Assembly (NCBI GenBank): GCA_022747635.1
Contig: JAKTNV010000194.1
Coordinates: 339,001 to 403,000 of the forward strand
Direction of reading: 5' to 3'
From: Hetaerina americana
Lineage: Eukaryota > Arthropoda > Insecta > Odonata > Calopterygidae
DNA length: 64,000 nt
Shown piece by piece: positions 1 through 10,009 of this stretch. The position numbers and the translations under genes are program-made. Below the pieces are notes generated by a model. The model was not told where the DNA came from. It did not search any database and saw only the letters and a list, made by a program, of their open reading frames with translations. Within the stretch, counting starts at the first letter, position 1. Each line of letters begins with the position of its first letter.

Positions 1-405
1 TGCCCTTCTGTTATTTTCATTTTACCTTCTCCGCTCGAAATGCTACTTCCGTATTTTACCATGAAGTCTAGTCCGAGGATACCGTCATACGGTACTTTCC
101 CTAGATTTGCAATCAATGTATCGTGAGGGTAAACTTCTCCATCGATAATGAAAGGTATGTTGCATTGCCCTAATGTGGCGAGCGCATGGTCGGAGGCACT
201 TCTCACAGGGGAGGAATAGTCGTCAATTTTTAGGTTTCCAAAAGGGAAACTTGTACTCTGCATAATACTCACAGCGGCACCGGTATCCACTAAAAAGGAA
301 TACACTCTACCTAGTACTGTAACCGAGACCGTGAAGCCGACTTCTGGTGCTACGACGAGCACTAATTCGTCCCCGACCTGCCGGCCGGGGTGGCCGCGTT
401 TCCCT
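1..405 (-). pseudogene. Ty3/gypsy copy A protease (pro), cut by window edge
   Basis: This is the aspartic protease of an LTR retrotransposon read on the minus strand, cut by the left edge of the window. The active-site motif FLVDTGAA is seen at about 270-300, and the family C-terminal motif GILGLDFM at about 58-85. The reading frame is -1 relative to the gag frame that ends at 362-364, and the two overlap at a slippery heptamer (398-404). In gypsy elements this retropepsin cleaves the Gag-Pol polyprotein inside the particle. The active-site DTG is intact here, unlike in copy B. RT, RNase H and integrase would lie beyond the left edge. Confidence 0.85.
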
Positions 406-1541
406 GATCTCGCTTTTGGGTGGGGGTGGGACAATCTATCGGGCGATGGCCCGCTTGCTTGCACACGCCGCAAATCATCAGAGGGTATCTTTACTGACAT
501 GGCTCCCTTCCCCACAGTTATAACATGCGCGGGGTTTTGTACGGCAATAGCGCGCGATGTGTCCCACCTTTTTACAGTAATTACAATTCCGAGGCGCATT
601 AGTTACGTTCCCTCCACCCACCGGCAGTCTAGACTGTGGAGGCTTCGTGTGTACATTAACCTGGATTGCGTGCACTTGATCCGAAAGACTAGGGCTCACA
701 GTGGGGTTTAAGATTGGCTCGAGATGGGGTTGAACATGACTCGTTGTGAAATATCGTGTCGGGTCACTGTACGGAAAGGTTGTCGGTGTCTTCACGTTAG
801 GACTGCGCACGGGCATACCAAAGTCATGGTTCTGCAAGAAGTTTACTTTTCTAACGCCTGAGTGATTACGAGCATCCTCTAGGTTAGCAAATTCCTCAGC
901 CTCTTGCATGGTTCTTGGATTGCGCACTAGCACGAATCGCCCAATTTTTCCCTAAGTCCGACCAAGAACTGTGAGAGGAGGCGGTTCTCGAGCATAATTC
1001 CTGTCGCTTGTGAGTCTGGGTCTAGAAAAGCATCTCTTAGTTTTCGTCCCAATTCCCTGAGACGGGAAGAATACTCGTTCACGCTTTCCAAGGGGCGTTG
1101 CAAACAGCTTGTGAACATTCTTTCAACAGAGACCAGTGAAATTTTGGGAATGAAGCGCTTTTTCACTAGTTTAGAAAAAAGTTCATAGGACTCAATAACG
1201 TGAGGATTTGACTTAATGAATTCGGCAGCGGTACCGCTCAGACGCAGCCGTGCTACGCTCAAGGCTTGCTTCTCACTCAACCCGCTAAGATGACTCACTA
1301 ACTTAAGATTGTTCAAAAAATCCTCGATGCTTACGTCCCCATCACCGTTAAAACTCGGAATTAAATGAATGTGATGTCCTGAAAATGTTTGTTGCATCGT
1401 CGGAGGGGAAACAGGGGCGCTTTCTATCATATTAACAGCGGAAGTGAAATCAATTACGTTCGTATTGTTTGGTGATAAATCACGCTCCCAAGGCAGAGAT
1501 TCGCCAAAGCGCCCATACGTGCCCTTGCCACCGAAATCCAT
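362..1541 (-). pseudogene. Ty3/gypsy copy A gag with zinc knuckles
   Basis: This is a structural Gag polyprotein. It starts at ATG 1541 (MDFGGKG). A capsid-like region with ARLRLSGTAAEF and FVSR/FLVGLRE-type motifs covers roughly residues 75-200. Three CCHC-type knuckles follow. The first, CNYCKKVGHIARYC, is complete. The second, CYNCGEGSHVSKD, loses its last cysteine to a frameshift near 480. The third, CGVCKQAGHRPIDC, follows in another frame. A second frameshift near 945 lies in a run of A. The gag frame ends at TAG 362-364, just past the frameshift signal. Gag packages element RNA in cytoplasmic particles. With two frameshifts this copy cannot make Gag. Confidence 0.85.
371..404 (-). promoter_or_regulatory. 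-1 ribosomal frameshift signal, gypsy copy A
   Basis: On the minus strand the heptamer GGGAAAC (398-404) sits in gag phase as G GGA AAC. It is followed by a 7-nt spacer (391-397) and a 20-nt stem-loop (371-390) with arms CCCCGGCC and GGTCGGGG around loop GGCA. Slipping back one base moves gag into the frame that encodes the protease. The same arrangement, with identical spacing, is found in copies B and C. Heptamer plus spaced stem is the known retroviral -1 frameshift architecture; function here is inferred. Confidence 0.8.
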
Positions 1542-1743
1542 TATGATTTAAAGACAATACGGCTAGGACAAAATTCATTCGCCATATGTTAGCAATATAA
1601 CCGATTCTCGTTAAAAAAAATGGGGTTAGTTTCCTTTTGGCATTACGCGTAACTACTTCTTAAATCGAAATTCAATCAAACGAATGAAGCATGATGGACG
1701 GAAGGCAAGTTGCATTTAAATAAGCCGCTCCATGACTCCGCCA

Positions 1744-1760
1744 CCCCACACCTGACACCA
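1744..1760 (-). promoter_or_regulatory. Primer-binding site, tRNA-Leu-like, gypsy copy A
   Basis: The plus strand reads CCCCACACCTGACACCA, which has the form of a mature tRNA 3' end including CCA. On the minus (element) strand it is TGGTGTCAGG..., three bases after the LTR end ACA. Copies B, C and D keep the same site with one or two changes. The ...CTGACACCA ending is typical of tRNA-Leu; the exact isoacceptor is inferred. 1542-1743 is the element leader and shows no gene. Confidence 0.8.
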
Positions 1761-1763
1761 ATA

Positions 1764-1946
1764 TGTCGCGTGGATATAGTAGGGTTGGGTTCGTGGAATC
1801 AAAGAGGGGCTTTCCTTGCTATACATTTATTGGACTTACTACACAAGGAGTCCGGCCCGGAAGGAAAGAGGAAGCGTAGAGACAACAGCGGAGAAAGCAA
1901 GGTTGACTTCTAAGGGGCTCACAGTTTGATTTCAAAGCCGGGGTGA
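1764..1946 (-). mobile_element. LTR part of gypsy copy A (5' LTR, R-U5 side)
   Basis: The LTR terminus (plus strand TGTCGCGTGG at 1764) directly follows the primer site. The first ~130 bases closely match, in opposite orientation, the LTR end at 7110-7232. Beyond about 1893 the match falls to weak similarity. No clear 5' terminus of this LTR is visible, so the right limit is approximate. Confidence 0.65.
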
Positions 1947-2035
1947 TGTCGCGGGGACATGATGCTAGTTCTGATGTTTCGGAAAAGCCAAGTAGATGGC
2001 AGTCTCAATACATAATGTCGCGAGGACATGATGCT
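1947..2035 (+). repeat. Duplicated LTR start, 69 bp apart
   Basis: Two near-identical 20-base stretches, TGTCGCGGGGACATGATGCT at 1947 and TGTCGCGAGGACATGATGCT at 2016, are both oriented like the 5' end of a plus-strand LTR. The first loses similarity right after the motif; the second continues into the split LTR. The first may be a truncated earlier LTR or a local duplication. Confidence 0.6.
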
Positions 2036-2233
2036 CGGACATCTAGAAGGACTCATGCGAGCTAGTGTCCTTTTCGCCGAATCCGCGATAGCAAATTTGG
2101 CGAACAGTGGCTGGACACAGTCACGCACTACCGAGGTTAACCTGCTCTCTCCCCTTCCGCTAATGATACGGAGTTCGGCGCCCGGTCTTTGTACCCGGGA
2201 ATTCATATATTAACCCCGAGCGCCCCAACTTGA

Positions 2234-4180
2234 TTGCCAGAATCAAGGAGACATCAGACGAGAGCCTACTACTTTCTTCGGATGTCTTCTAGCAACTCTG
2301 CTTTTCCGGTGGTCCAGGTGAGGAGGAAGACGCACCGTCGTGCCAACTCCTTCGGAGACTTCATGTCCACGAAGGGAATTACACAGCGTGGGAATAATCG
2401 TCCGCAAGGCAAAGAACCTCCAGCTGTTTTGCCGGGGGTATCTAAGCCTTCGGCAAATTCATCATCAGGTGTTGAAGCCTTGGCTCTCAGCCCGTCGCAG
2501 TGCTTGGAGGAGACGAAGGCCCGAAGCGGGACAACGGAGGCAACAGCAGACCTCGGCCCTTTACAGGGCCAGGTGGTGAAGGACACCGCAGGCGGCGTCA
2601 AGCGAAAGAAGGCATCTGGAAGGAACCAGAAGCCAGAAGATTCCGCGGTTACGCGGATGCCGAATCTTCAAGGAGACGATAGGGCGGAGCGTGCGCTGAG
2701 CACAGAGGAGGGGGAAGGCGACGACGGATTTACCTTGGTTTCTTCCAAGAGGAAGAAAAGGAAACCGCTTCTGACGAACGACGCAGCCGTCCCGGAAGCC
2801 ACACCTCTACCGGCACCGGAACCTAAGACGCTGCGACCACCGCCTATCGTCGTCTATGGGGTCACTGACGTCCAGGGACTGATTGACCAGCTGTCGGGCG
2901 ACATAGGTGATGCTTTCAGCTTGGAAGTTCGAAGAGCTTTAATCCGGATCATCACCTCCAACAGAGAGGGGCATGAAAAGGCACTCTCCTTGCTGCAGAG
3001 CAAGAAAATCCAACACCACTCGCAGCCCATTGAAAAGGTGCCAGGGATGAAGCTGTTCATCAAGGGTATCTCTCGATGGATAGCAGTCGAAAAGGTATCC
3101 GAGGGACTCAGATCCCTCGGATACGAAATTCGTAGCGTACGTCGCCTTACGGTCACGGAGGACGGAAAACCGGTCCCCATAGATCGCCACGTAGCGAACG
3201 TGGTAAAGACTCCATCGGCCATCGCCCCCGGGGACATCCGCCAGCTCTGCCACCGCTACGTCACTGTGGAGCGTTACCGTGGAGACAGAGGTCCACTCCA
3301 GTGCAGCAACTGCATGCGGTTTGGACACATCGGCATAGCTTGCTGGTGTGCGAAACGCTGCATGCGCTGTGCTGGAGCACACGCAGTCAAGGAATGCTCC
3401 CGAGGAAGGGGAGATGATGCCATCTGTGCGAACTGCGGAGGACCTCATGCGGCCGTCTCTCGCCGGTGTCCCGCCTTTCAGGAGGCTGAGCGACGACAAC
3501 ACGCCAACGCACGCAAGCCAGCACCAGGGAAGCAGGCGCCCAAGAAACCGGCAGCGGAACCGGGAAAAAAACCATTCCGACAAGTCGATCACGCTACAAC
3601 CTACGGAGCAATCCTGAAGGGCCCTTCTCAGGACAAGGTTCAGGCTCTCTCCGGAGAAGAGGGGAACATGGAGGTGGATATCACAGATCCACCCAGGGAT
3701 GCTGAGGCGGTCCGAGAACCACCACCAGCGCCAGCCGTAGGAGAGGCCAACAAGGGGAACTCGTCACCCCCCGACAGCCTCCCTCCGAAGGAAGCGACCC
3801 TTCCTTTTTCTTCCGAAGGGAAGAAGGAGAAAAAGAAGCAGAATAAGAAATCCCCGATCACCACCGGGAAAGAAGGAAAAGCCATTACGATGCCAACCCA
3901 GAGGGCGCTTGGGAACACCCTCCGAACGGCAAGTGAAGAAGGCGAAAAACCAAGCCAGAAACTGGAAAAACGGAGAGAGCGGACATCAACTGATAAGTCT
4001 CCAGTTTCCGCAGAGTCCTCGCTGACACCAGACAGAGAGGACCAGGAATTATGGCAGACCATTGCCGTTATTGCATGCACCTTGAAGAAACTCGTCACCT
4101 CGACGCAGGGCAAACTTCTCCTCTCATTCCTGGAAGAGCTGGTGCGCAGCAGGATCGGAAATTCAACCAACCATGGCTGA
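2234..4180 (+). CDS. Jockey-A ORF1, Gag-like nucleic-acid-binding protein
   Basis: This 648-residue open frame is uninterrupted. It encodes the Gag-like protein that binds element RNA in Jockey-clade LINEs. Residues ~1-190 are charged and low-complexity. A PRE_C2HC-like region lies at about 270-350 (GMKLFIKGIS...). Cysteine knuckles follow from residue 357: CSNCMRFGHIGIAC, CMRCAGAHAVKEC, and CANCGGPHAAVSRRC with a longer spacing. This three-knuckle arrangement is characteristic of Jockey ORF1. The C-terminal ~220 residues are Lys/Pro/Glu-rich. The stop at 4178-4180 overlaps the ORF2 start (ATGGCTGA), which suggests coupled or reinitiating translation. An in-frame ATG further in (about 2282) is a possible alternative start. 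Confidence 0.9.
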   Translation: MPESRRHQTRAYYFLRMSSSNSAFPVVQVRRKTHRRANSFGDFMSTKGITQRGNNRPQGKEPPAVLPGVSKPSANSSSGVEALALSPSQCLEETKARSGTTEATADLGPLQGQVVKDTAGGVKRKKASGRNQKPEDSAVTRMPNLQGDDRAERALSTEEGEGDDGFTLVSSKRKKRKPLLTNDAAVPEATPLPAPEPKTLRPPPIVVYGVTDVQGLIDQLSGDIGDAFSLEVRRALIRIITSNREGHEKALSLLQSKKIQHHSQPIEKVPGMKLFIKGISRWIAVEKVSEGLRSLGYEIRSVRRLTVTEDGKPVPIDRHVANVVKTPSAIAPGDIRQLCHRYVTVERYRGDRGPLQCSNCMRFGHIGIACWCAKRCMRCAGAHAVKECSRGRGDDAICANCGGPHAAVSRRCPAFQEAERRQHANARKPAPGKQAPKKPAAEPGKKPFRQVDHATTYGAILKGPSQDKVQALSGEEGNMEVDITDPPRDAEAVREPPPAPAVGEANKGNSSPPDSLPPKEATLPFSSEGKKEKKKQNKKSPITTGKEGKAITMPTQRALGNTLRTASEEGEKPSQKLEKRRERTSTDKSPVSAESSLTPDREDQELWQTIAVIACTLKKLVTSTQGKLLLSFLEELVRSRIGNSTNHG

Positions 4181-6923
4181 ACGACCCGTCCTGCTTGCGC
4201 AATGGAACGCCAACGGAATTCTTCGCCGACGCGAGGAATTACGGGCGTTCCTCCAGGAGAAGGGAGCCATAGTCGCCGCTGTCAATGAGACGCACCTTCG
4301 GCCAACGGACGCCTGGAGGTTACCTGGCTGGACCATCTATAGGGCGTACAGGGATGCCAGGCGCCCACAACTTAGAACCTCAGGAGGTGCGGCCATCCTC
4401 GTCCACAGGTCCATCGAGCACCGAGCATGTCGAGAGATTTCTCACCCGCATGCGGAGGCTGTTTCGGTGGACGTACGGACAAGAGGAGGATGGCTCCGGG
4501 TCCCATCTCTGTATTTCCCACCCGGGAAACCTTGGGATCCGGATCTCATCCAGTACCTTTCGGGGGACAGCGGACCATCGGTCATCTTGGGGGACCTAAA
4601 TGCCAAGCATCCTACTTGGAATTCACGGTCCTCGAACCCGAGAGGAGAATCCCTGCGTCAGCTAGCAGATGCAAAAGGCCTAACCATCTTAGGACCGGCG
4701 ATACCCACGCACGAACGAGGGGACGTTTTAGACATTGCGATTGCTCACAATGTAAGGACGTCCCTGAGTTTGTACACATGCGTGGAACTGTCGTCGGACC
4801 ACAACCCGATCATCCTGGCAGTGGGGAGCCGAATCCCAGTGCTGTCTTCCACCCGGCGATTGGATCTGTCGTCGGCCGACTGGAGCAGTTTCCGCAACGT
4901 CATCGCTGAGGAGCTGCCAAGAGAGCCACTGGAGCCGACTTCACCGGAGATGGCCGATCAAATGGTCAGCCACCTCACCTCTGCAATAGACGGCGCAATG
5001 AAGGCCTCGATACCGCTTAAGGAACAACGGAACTCGTATCTTCGGGTTCCACTTCCAGCGGCGGTTAGAGGCCTCATTGCGCGGCGAAACAACGTGCGGC
5101 GCCAATGGCAGGAATATCGTACAGCGGATGTGAGAAGGCAGCTCTCAGAGCTCAAAGTAGCGGTACAGGATGCCCTCCGGGAGGTCCGATATGACCACTG
5201 GGAGGCGCACCTGCGGGAGGAGCTCCTTTCGGAACACGGCAACGAGGACCTGCCGTCGGTGTGGAAGATATGCCGCAGGCTGCGGGCCCCTCAAAGACAG
5301 GACCCGATTATTACCGACGGAGACAGGGAGGCACGATCTCCCATGGAGAAGGCGGAACTGCTCGCTGATCACTTGGTCTGCAGCTTTTCACCCAATCCTG
5401 GGAATTCCGCTTCTGCCGAGATTGAAGAAGAAATCGAGGCGTTTGAAAGAGCCGGAGACGCCGATCTGAAAGACGCCTCGGAAATTCCGAGATTCGACGA
5501 GAAGGACGTCAAAGAGGCAATACGTCGCCTCCGCACGAGGAAGGCCCCTGGAAGCGACAACATTCCCAATGTGGTCATTCGGGAGCTTCCAAAGGCGGCG
5601 GCGAGGTCCCTGACAAAGCTCTTAAATGGCTGTCTCAGGATTTTCTACTTCCCGACCACTTGGAGAAGAGCGAGAATCGTCTGCCGGCCAAAGTCGCAGA
5701 AATTGGAGGTGGGTCCCGGAGAATTCCGGCCTATCTCCTTGCTCGACGGCTTCGGTAAGATATTCGAGCGACTGCTGCAACGGCCGCTGACTCATTTCGT
5801 CCGGGAGAATGACATCCTCCCGGAGGAGCAGTTTGGTTTCCGTGCGCAGCCTTCCACAGTCCATCGGCTGGTGCGAGCGGCGGATTTCATCACGGACAGC
5901 TTCAACAGGAATAGGGCGGTTGCTGGGGCCTTCTTCGACGTCAGTAAGGCGTTCGATCGCGTCTGGCATCCGGCTCTCTTGTTGACGATGAGACGACTCC
6001 ATTTCCGACCTTGGATTGTTCGGATGGTTCACTCCTATTTGAGAGACAGGACGTTCACCGTGCAATGGCTCGGGGCGAATTCAGGGGTGCGTCGGATCTC
6101 CGCCGGCGTGCCCCAGGGATCAGTCCTCGGACCACTGCTTTACAATATATACTCCCACGACATTCCAACTCCACGTGGGAACCTCGAGATCCTGTCTCTC
6201 TATGCCAACGATACGGCCCTCCTGTGCTGCTCCTGGCAGAAGGTGACCGCGGTGCGAAGACTGAAGAGCGCTGTGGCGGATCTCCTAGAATGGTACCGCC
6301 GATGGCGCTTTGCTGTTAACTCACAGAAAACGAAGGCGATCATCTTCCATCCGGGAAATGTTCGGCTGCCAGGAGTGAACCTAACTGTGAATGGAGTCGC
6401 CCTACCGTTGGAATCCGAAGTTACCTACCTCGGAGTGCTGATGGACCGGAAACTCCTTTGCAACGCCCAAGCGCTTCGTTTACGTAGAAAGGCATTCGCG
6501 GCGCTTAATCGGCTCCGGCCGATTATCCGCCCGCCGGTCCTGAGTATGGACACGAAGCGTAGACTGTACCAAGCTTGCGTGCTGCCTGTCATCACGTACG
6601 CTGCTCCGGTATGGTCAGGAGTGTCGCGAACGAGTCTCGCTCAAATTCAGGTGGTGCAGAATTCTGCTCTTCGTTACATCATGGCACGCGGTCGTTACGC
6701 CCGCGTTTCCGAGATGCACGAAGACGAATAGCTGGAAACCCTGGACGTCCTTCTGCCTAGAATATCTGGAAAATTCTTCATAAAAGCGGCAGAAGCGGAA
6801 GTAAAAGTAATTCTCCGGGTTGGCGACATAAGGGTCTGGCCATGGGACCGCTACAAGCGCCCCATAGCATCCCAAGACGAGCAAGACACCCTTCCGGCAA
6901 AGAAGAAGCCAAGGCTGCTCTGA
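4173..6923 (+). pseudogene. Jockey-A ORF2, endonuclease-reverse transcriptase, disabled
   Basis: ORF2 normally encodes the APE-type endonuclease and reverse transcriptase used for target-primed integration. Endonuclease motifs at residues 1-230 are AQWNANGI, ETHL, GDLNAKHPTWNS and SSDHNPI, with all expected catalytic residues visible. RT motifs are RKAPGSDNIPN, FRPISLL, FDVSKAFDRVW, AGVPQGSVLGP and then LYANDTA. The last should be Y/F-A-D-D: codon AAC at 6207-6209 replaces GAC, removing a metal-binding Asp. An in-frame TAG at 6729-6731 is followed by 63 more sense codons (LETLDVLLPRISGKFF...) to TGA 6921, which look like the normal C-terminus. Apart from these two changes the frame is open. 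Confidence 0.9.
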
Positions 6924-7232
6924 GCGGGAATAAATCAAACGACTGAAAACGCAGAAGAATTCTTCCCGCCTTAGTAGCCTTGGAGGCTGGAAAGGCGCAG
7001 TGTAAGGGCTACGCAAGAGCCCTTGCAAGAAACTGCTCTATAAGCAAAGCAGAACAGTGACTGAAGACACTAAAGGTTGTGGAAATCTCTTACGGAGGCC
7101 GAACCTGCTGTTGTCTCTGCGCTTCCTCTTTCCTTCCGGGCCGGACTCCTTGTGTAGTAAGTCCAATAAATGTTTTGCAATGAAAGCCCCTCTTTGATTC
7201 CACGAACCCAACCCTACTATGTCCACGCAACA

Positions 7233-8542
7233 AATGGAGTAAAGTCCATGAGAAGTAATTTCCGGGAATATGTGGAATGGGCAAAGTGACAGGCAAGAGA
7301 CGCTGTTCAATGCTTCTAAATCCAACGATGATGTATTATGGTTTTTTAAAATGCAATCGAGGGAGTCGGCAGAGGTATTTGCTTTGTCGCAGTCATCGTA
7401 TGGTGCTCTCCCATTATGTGGTATTGGCGGGATGGGTACCTTTTTCCTTCGCAGACAGTGGGCTAGGGTCCATACCGAATTGTCGTTATGTGAGAGTGAA
7501 CTTATTTTCTCCTGCCAAGTTTTTTCCCAATGTGTTCTAGTTTTGGATGTTACAAGGTTTCGAAGTGCACAGAAGCCGATTTATTCTTGGCGGAGATGAG
7601 TGCATTGCCAGAGGGCTCTGGCCTTGTTTCTAAGTGAAATCAAGTGCAATATATCCAGAGGTAGTGTGGCACCAGCGATGGAGGCTGGAGAAGGAGGTTA
7701 GCAAGAGCGATGAATGATTTTGGTTAAGGTGCTTGTAAAATCTTGAGCCGCTTTCTCTATGCTGTCTGGATTGCTAGCAGGAGATGGGACAAGATTAATG
7801 GCCAAGCAGTTTTCTTTAAATAGTTTCCAGTTAACTCTTCTAGTTGGTTCTGGTTGTATGGAGGAGTGTAGGAACGCAGTAAAATATGGGGCAGTGGTCC
7901 GAGGCTGAGTTATCTAGGTTAAGGATTTGGAATGCGATATCTGCGGATAATAGAACTACATCCAGGATATTGGAGGAGTGGGGGTGATGATGGAAGTGGG
8001 TAGGGAAAGGCGGTGAGTGAATTGCAATATTTTTGGTAATTAGGAGCTTATGAAGGGCTCGCCCTCGTGTGATAGTGGTTTTGCAACCCCAGGCAGAATG
8101 TTTGGCGTTTAACTCACCACCTTTTATGAGCTTTGGGTGCAGTAGGGATGAGAGCGCTGATAAGCCAGGGGCGTCTGACTTTGAGGATGAAGGTGGAAAG
8201 TAGGCTGACCAAATGTTAAGGGTCCCAGTAACTCCTTTTATTGCTATTCCAGCAAGTTCCAGTTTTTGGGTGGGTGGGGGTTGAAGTTATGTAAAGAGTA
8301 GGTTAGTTTTGGATAGGATCATGACCCCGCAACCAGGATCATTGGCTCTATCTCTTCTGATTATAGAGTAATTTGGACAATTAAATGTTTGGCTATTTTT
8401 ATTTTTGGTTTCTTGAAGAAGGATGATGTCTGGATAATGATTTGTTATTAGGAGGTTTAGCTCTTTTTTTGTTTTTTATGCCATTTATGTTCCATTGTAA
8501 AACTTTAAGGAAGTGGTTGTTTATTTGTGAAATGGGCACCAT
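7233..8542 (-). pseudogene. Jockey-B copy 1 ORF2 (endonuclease and RT linker)
   Basis: This is minus-strand ORF2 of a second Jockey-type LINE. The likely start ATG is at 8542, leading to LQWNINGIKN, QETK, ASDHCPIFY and, toward the linker, KISSLSHNDNSVW. The endonuclease motif GDLNAK reads GELNAK (GAG at 8113-8115), whereas the 52 kb copy keeps GAC, so this copy probably lost a catalytic Asp. Several stops and frameshifts occur between about 7560 and 7860. The RT region is cut at 7233 by the LTR terminus, soon after the fingers begin. 8543-8735 is likely the 3' end of ORF1 or the intergenic part, with no clear motif. Confidence 0.75.
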
Positions 8543-8739
8543 TTACAAGTTGAAGAAGGGCTGGTATAAGGTCATTGGTGATGATGCTAATAAGGGTTTT
8601 ACTGTCAGTAGGAGAGTGAAGTTTCGTAATTATGCTCAATAGAGCAGTTCTTGTATTTGCGGTTGATGATTGGTCATTGATTGAGGGAGAGTGTTCTCCA
8701 GAGGGTGGCGGAGGGTGTTGATCGGAGGTTGGGAGAGAG

Positions 8740-9570
8740 TTAAGAGATGATTGAGGGGTTCACAGCCAAACTGTCAGCTATCAAAAGGGCCCTAAAAGAC
8801 ATAAGAGAATGTAATGGCTCTTCTCTCATATGTTCGCAATCTTTTTTTTTCCCTATAATCCATACCGGTCTTGTCATCAATGCACCTGATGGTTCAGGAG
8901 ATCTATTATACCCTGTGGTCCCTTCAGATAAAGGGGAAGTAGGTATCCTCTATATAGACTGCTGGTCATGTGGGAATACCAGGCATTGAAAAAGCTGGCA
9001 AAGCAGGAAAGGAAGCCTTGGTCAATCTCAAAACAGACTCAGCATTGCTTCCTGTGGTAGACGTCGGGGCTGCCTTGCAGAATTTGGTTCTGAACCAGTG
9101 GAAGGAAGCTTGGTGATTCTTGCAAAACAAGGAACTTAAGGCCATAAATTTGGTTGTTTTGACAGCGCCCTCTTCCATCTGGAACATTCAGAGGGAAGAG
9201 GTCAGGATCACGAGCCTGAGAATAGGGCACTTAGCCCTCACACACTCTTCATGGAGACAAAAGTGCAACCTTGCTGCAATGTTTGTAACTTGCGCCTGAT
9301 TGTGACTCAGAAATAAATTATAAAAGGCCAGATACCTTTTTTAAAATAAGAGGTAATTTAAGCAATAGTTTAGGATCGGACTCCAACTCTGTAGGTAAGG
9401 TTTCCGAGTTTTTAAAGGAAACTGCCCTGAACGGACAACTTGAGTTTCCGTTTCTTTATTTTTAAATAATTTTGTTTTTAACTATTTATGTGTTTTTTTA
9501 TACATTGATGTATTTATCAAAATTGGATTGAGGTTTTAAATGTTTTAAAAAGTGGTGCAAAAAGAACCAC
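8740..9570 (+). mobile_element. I-type LINE 3' end: RNase H and C-terminal region (copy 1)
   Basis: The plus strand carries broken frames resembling the RNase H domain and C-terminus of I/Jockey-group LINEs: FTAKLSAIKRALKDIREC, then GHVGIPGIEKAGKA (RNase H final motif), NQWKEAW, and LRIGHLALTHS. The end region reads FKIRGNLSNSL and VSEFLKETAL. Several frameshifts and stops are present. Near-identical copies occur at 41.15-41.86 and 53.3-54.1 kb. Only the 3' end is present in all three, and in two of them it abuts the same Jockey-B start. The RNase H would degrade element RNA during reverse transcription. Confidence 0.65.
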
Positions 9571-9589
9571 TATTACTACGGGTTGGTTT

Positions 9590-10009
9590 CTTTGGGTAAG
9601 ATCATTGCCTTCAGCTGCGAGATCTCAATGAAAATGTTGGTTAGTACGGAAGAGAGGGGTGATCCCATGGCTGCACTTTCATGATGTTCAATGTGCTTAT
9701 CATTCCAAAGGAAGTATGAGTTCCAGAGGCAGAATTTGCGAGGTCCAGGTTAATTCTTAGCCAATCCCTGTGAGGTGAGGTTTTTGATGAGTAGCATGGA
9801 GTCATCAATGGGTGTATTTGTGAACAAGGAGGTGACATCAAAGGTCACCAGCATGTTGACTTCTTGGACTTCAGCATTCCGAATAATGTGAATGAAATCC
9901 ATGGAAGTTTTAGCAAAAAAGTCAGTTTTTCTGGCGAAGAGTTGAAGAGGATGTGCAACATATTGCGCTAGCTTGTGGGTTGGTGCATCGATGTTGCTGA
10001 CGATGGGTT
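9590..10009 (-). mobile_element. Penelope-like element type 1, RT fragment (copy 1)
   Basis: On the minus strand broken frames read IDAPTHKLAQYVAHPLQ, then MLVTFDVTSLFTNTPIDDSML and, after a frame change, AAMGSPLSSVLTNIF. These are the palm motifs A and B regions of Penelope-like reverse transcriptases (FDVxSLFTNxP and AMGSPLSPxxANxxME). The domain breaks off before the YxDD motif. Copies lie at 41.88-42.31 and 54.11-54.35 kb. The upstream end terminates in a perfect 17-bp hairpin. Confidence 0.75.

Larger units (their letters stand above)
2147..7101 (+). mobile_element. Jockey-A, near full-length Jockey-type LINE
   Basis: This non-LTR retrotransposon has two ORFs overlapping by 8 bases and no RNase H. 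It is flanked by an 8-bp direct repeat, AACCTGCT, at 2139-2146 and 7102-7109, which is the probable target-site duplication. It lies inside a gypsy LTR and so is younger than that LTR. The 5' leader is 2147-2233 and the 3' region 6924-7101 has no long poly(A). GC content is clearly higher than in the surrounding window, and only two disabling changes were found, both in ORF2. This is one of the younger insertions here. Confidence 0.85.
2016..7232 (+). mobile_element. Plus-strand LTR (solo or truncated) split by Jockey-A
   Basis: The LTR begins at 2016 (TGTCGCGAGGACAT) and ends at 7232 (ATGTCCACGCAACA). These ends are inverted repeats of each other with two mismatches. The LTR body is 2016-2146 and 7102-7232; the 4.95 kb between them is Jockey-A. 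The right flank has no primer site, so this is a solo LTR or a 3' LTR. At 7233 the sequence passes into Jockey-B coding sequence, which the LTR interrupts or truncates within the RT region. No short target duplication is obvious around the LTR. Confidence 0.7.
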
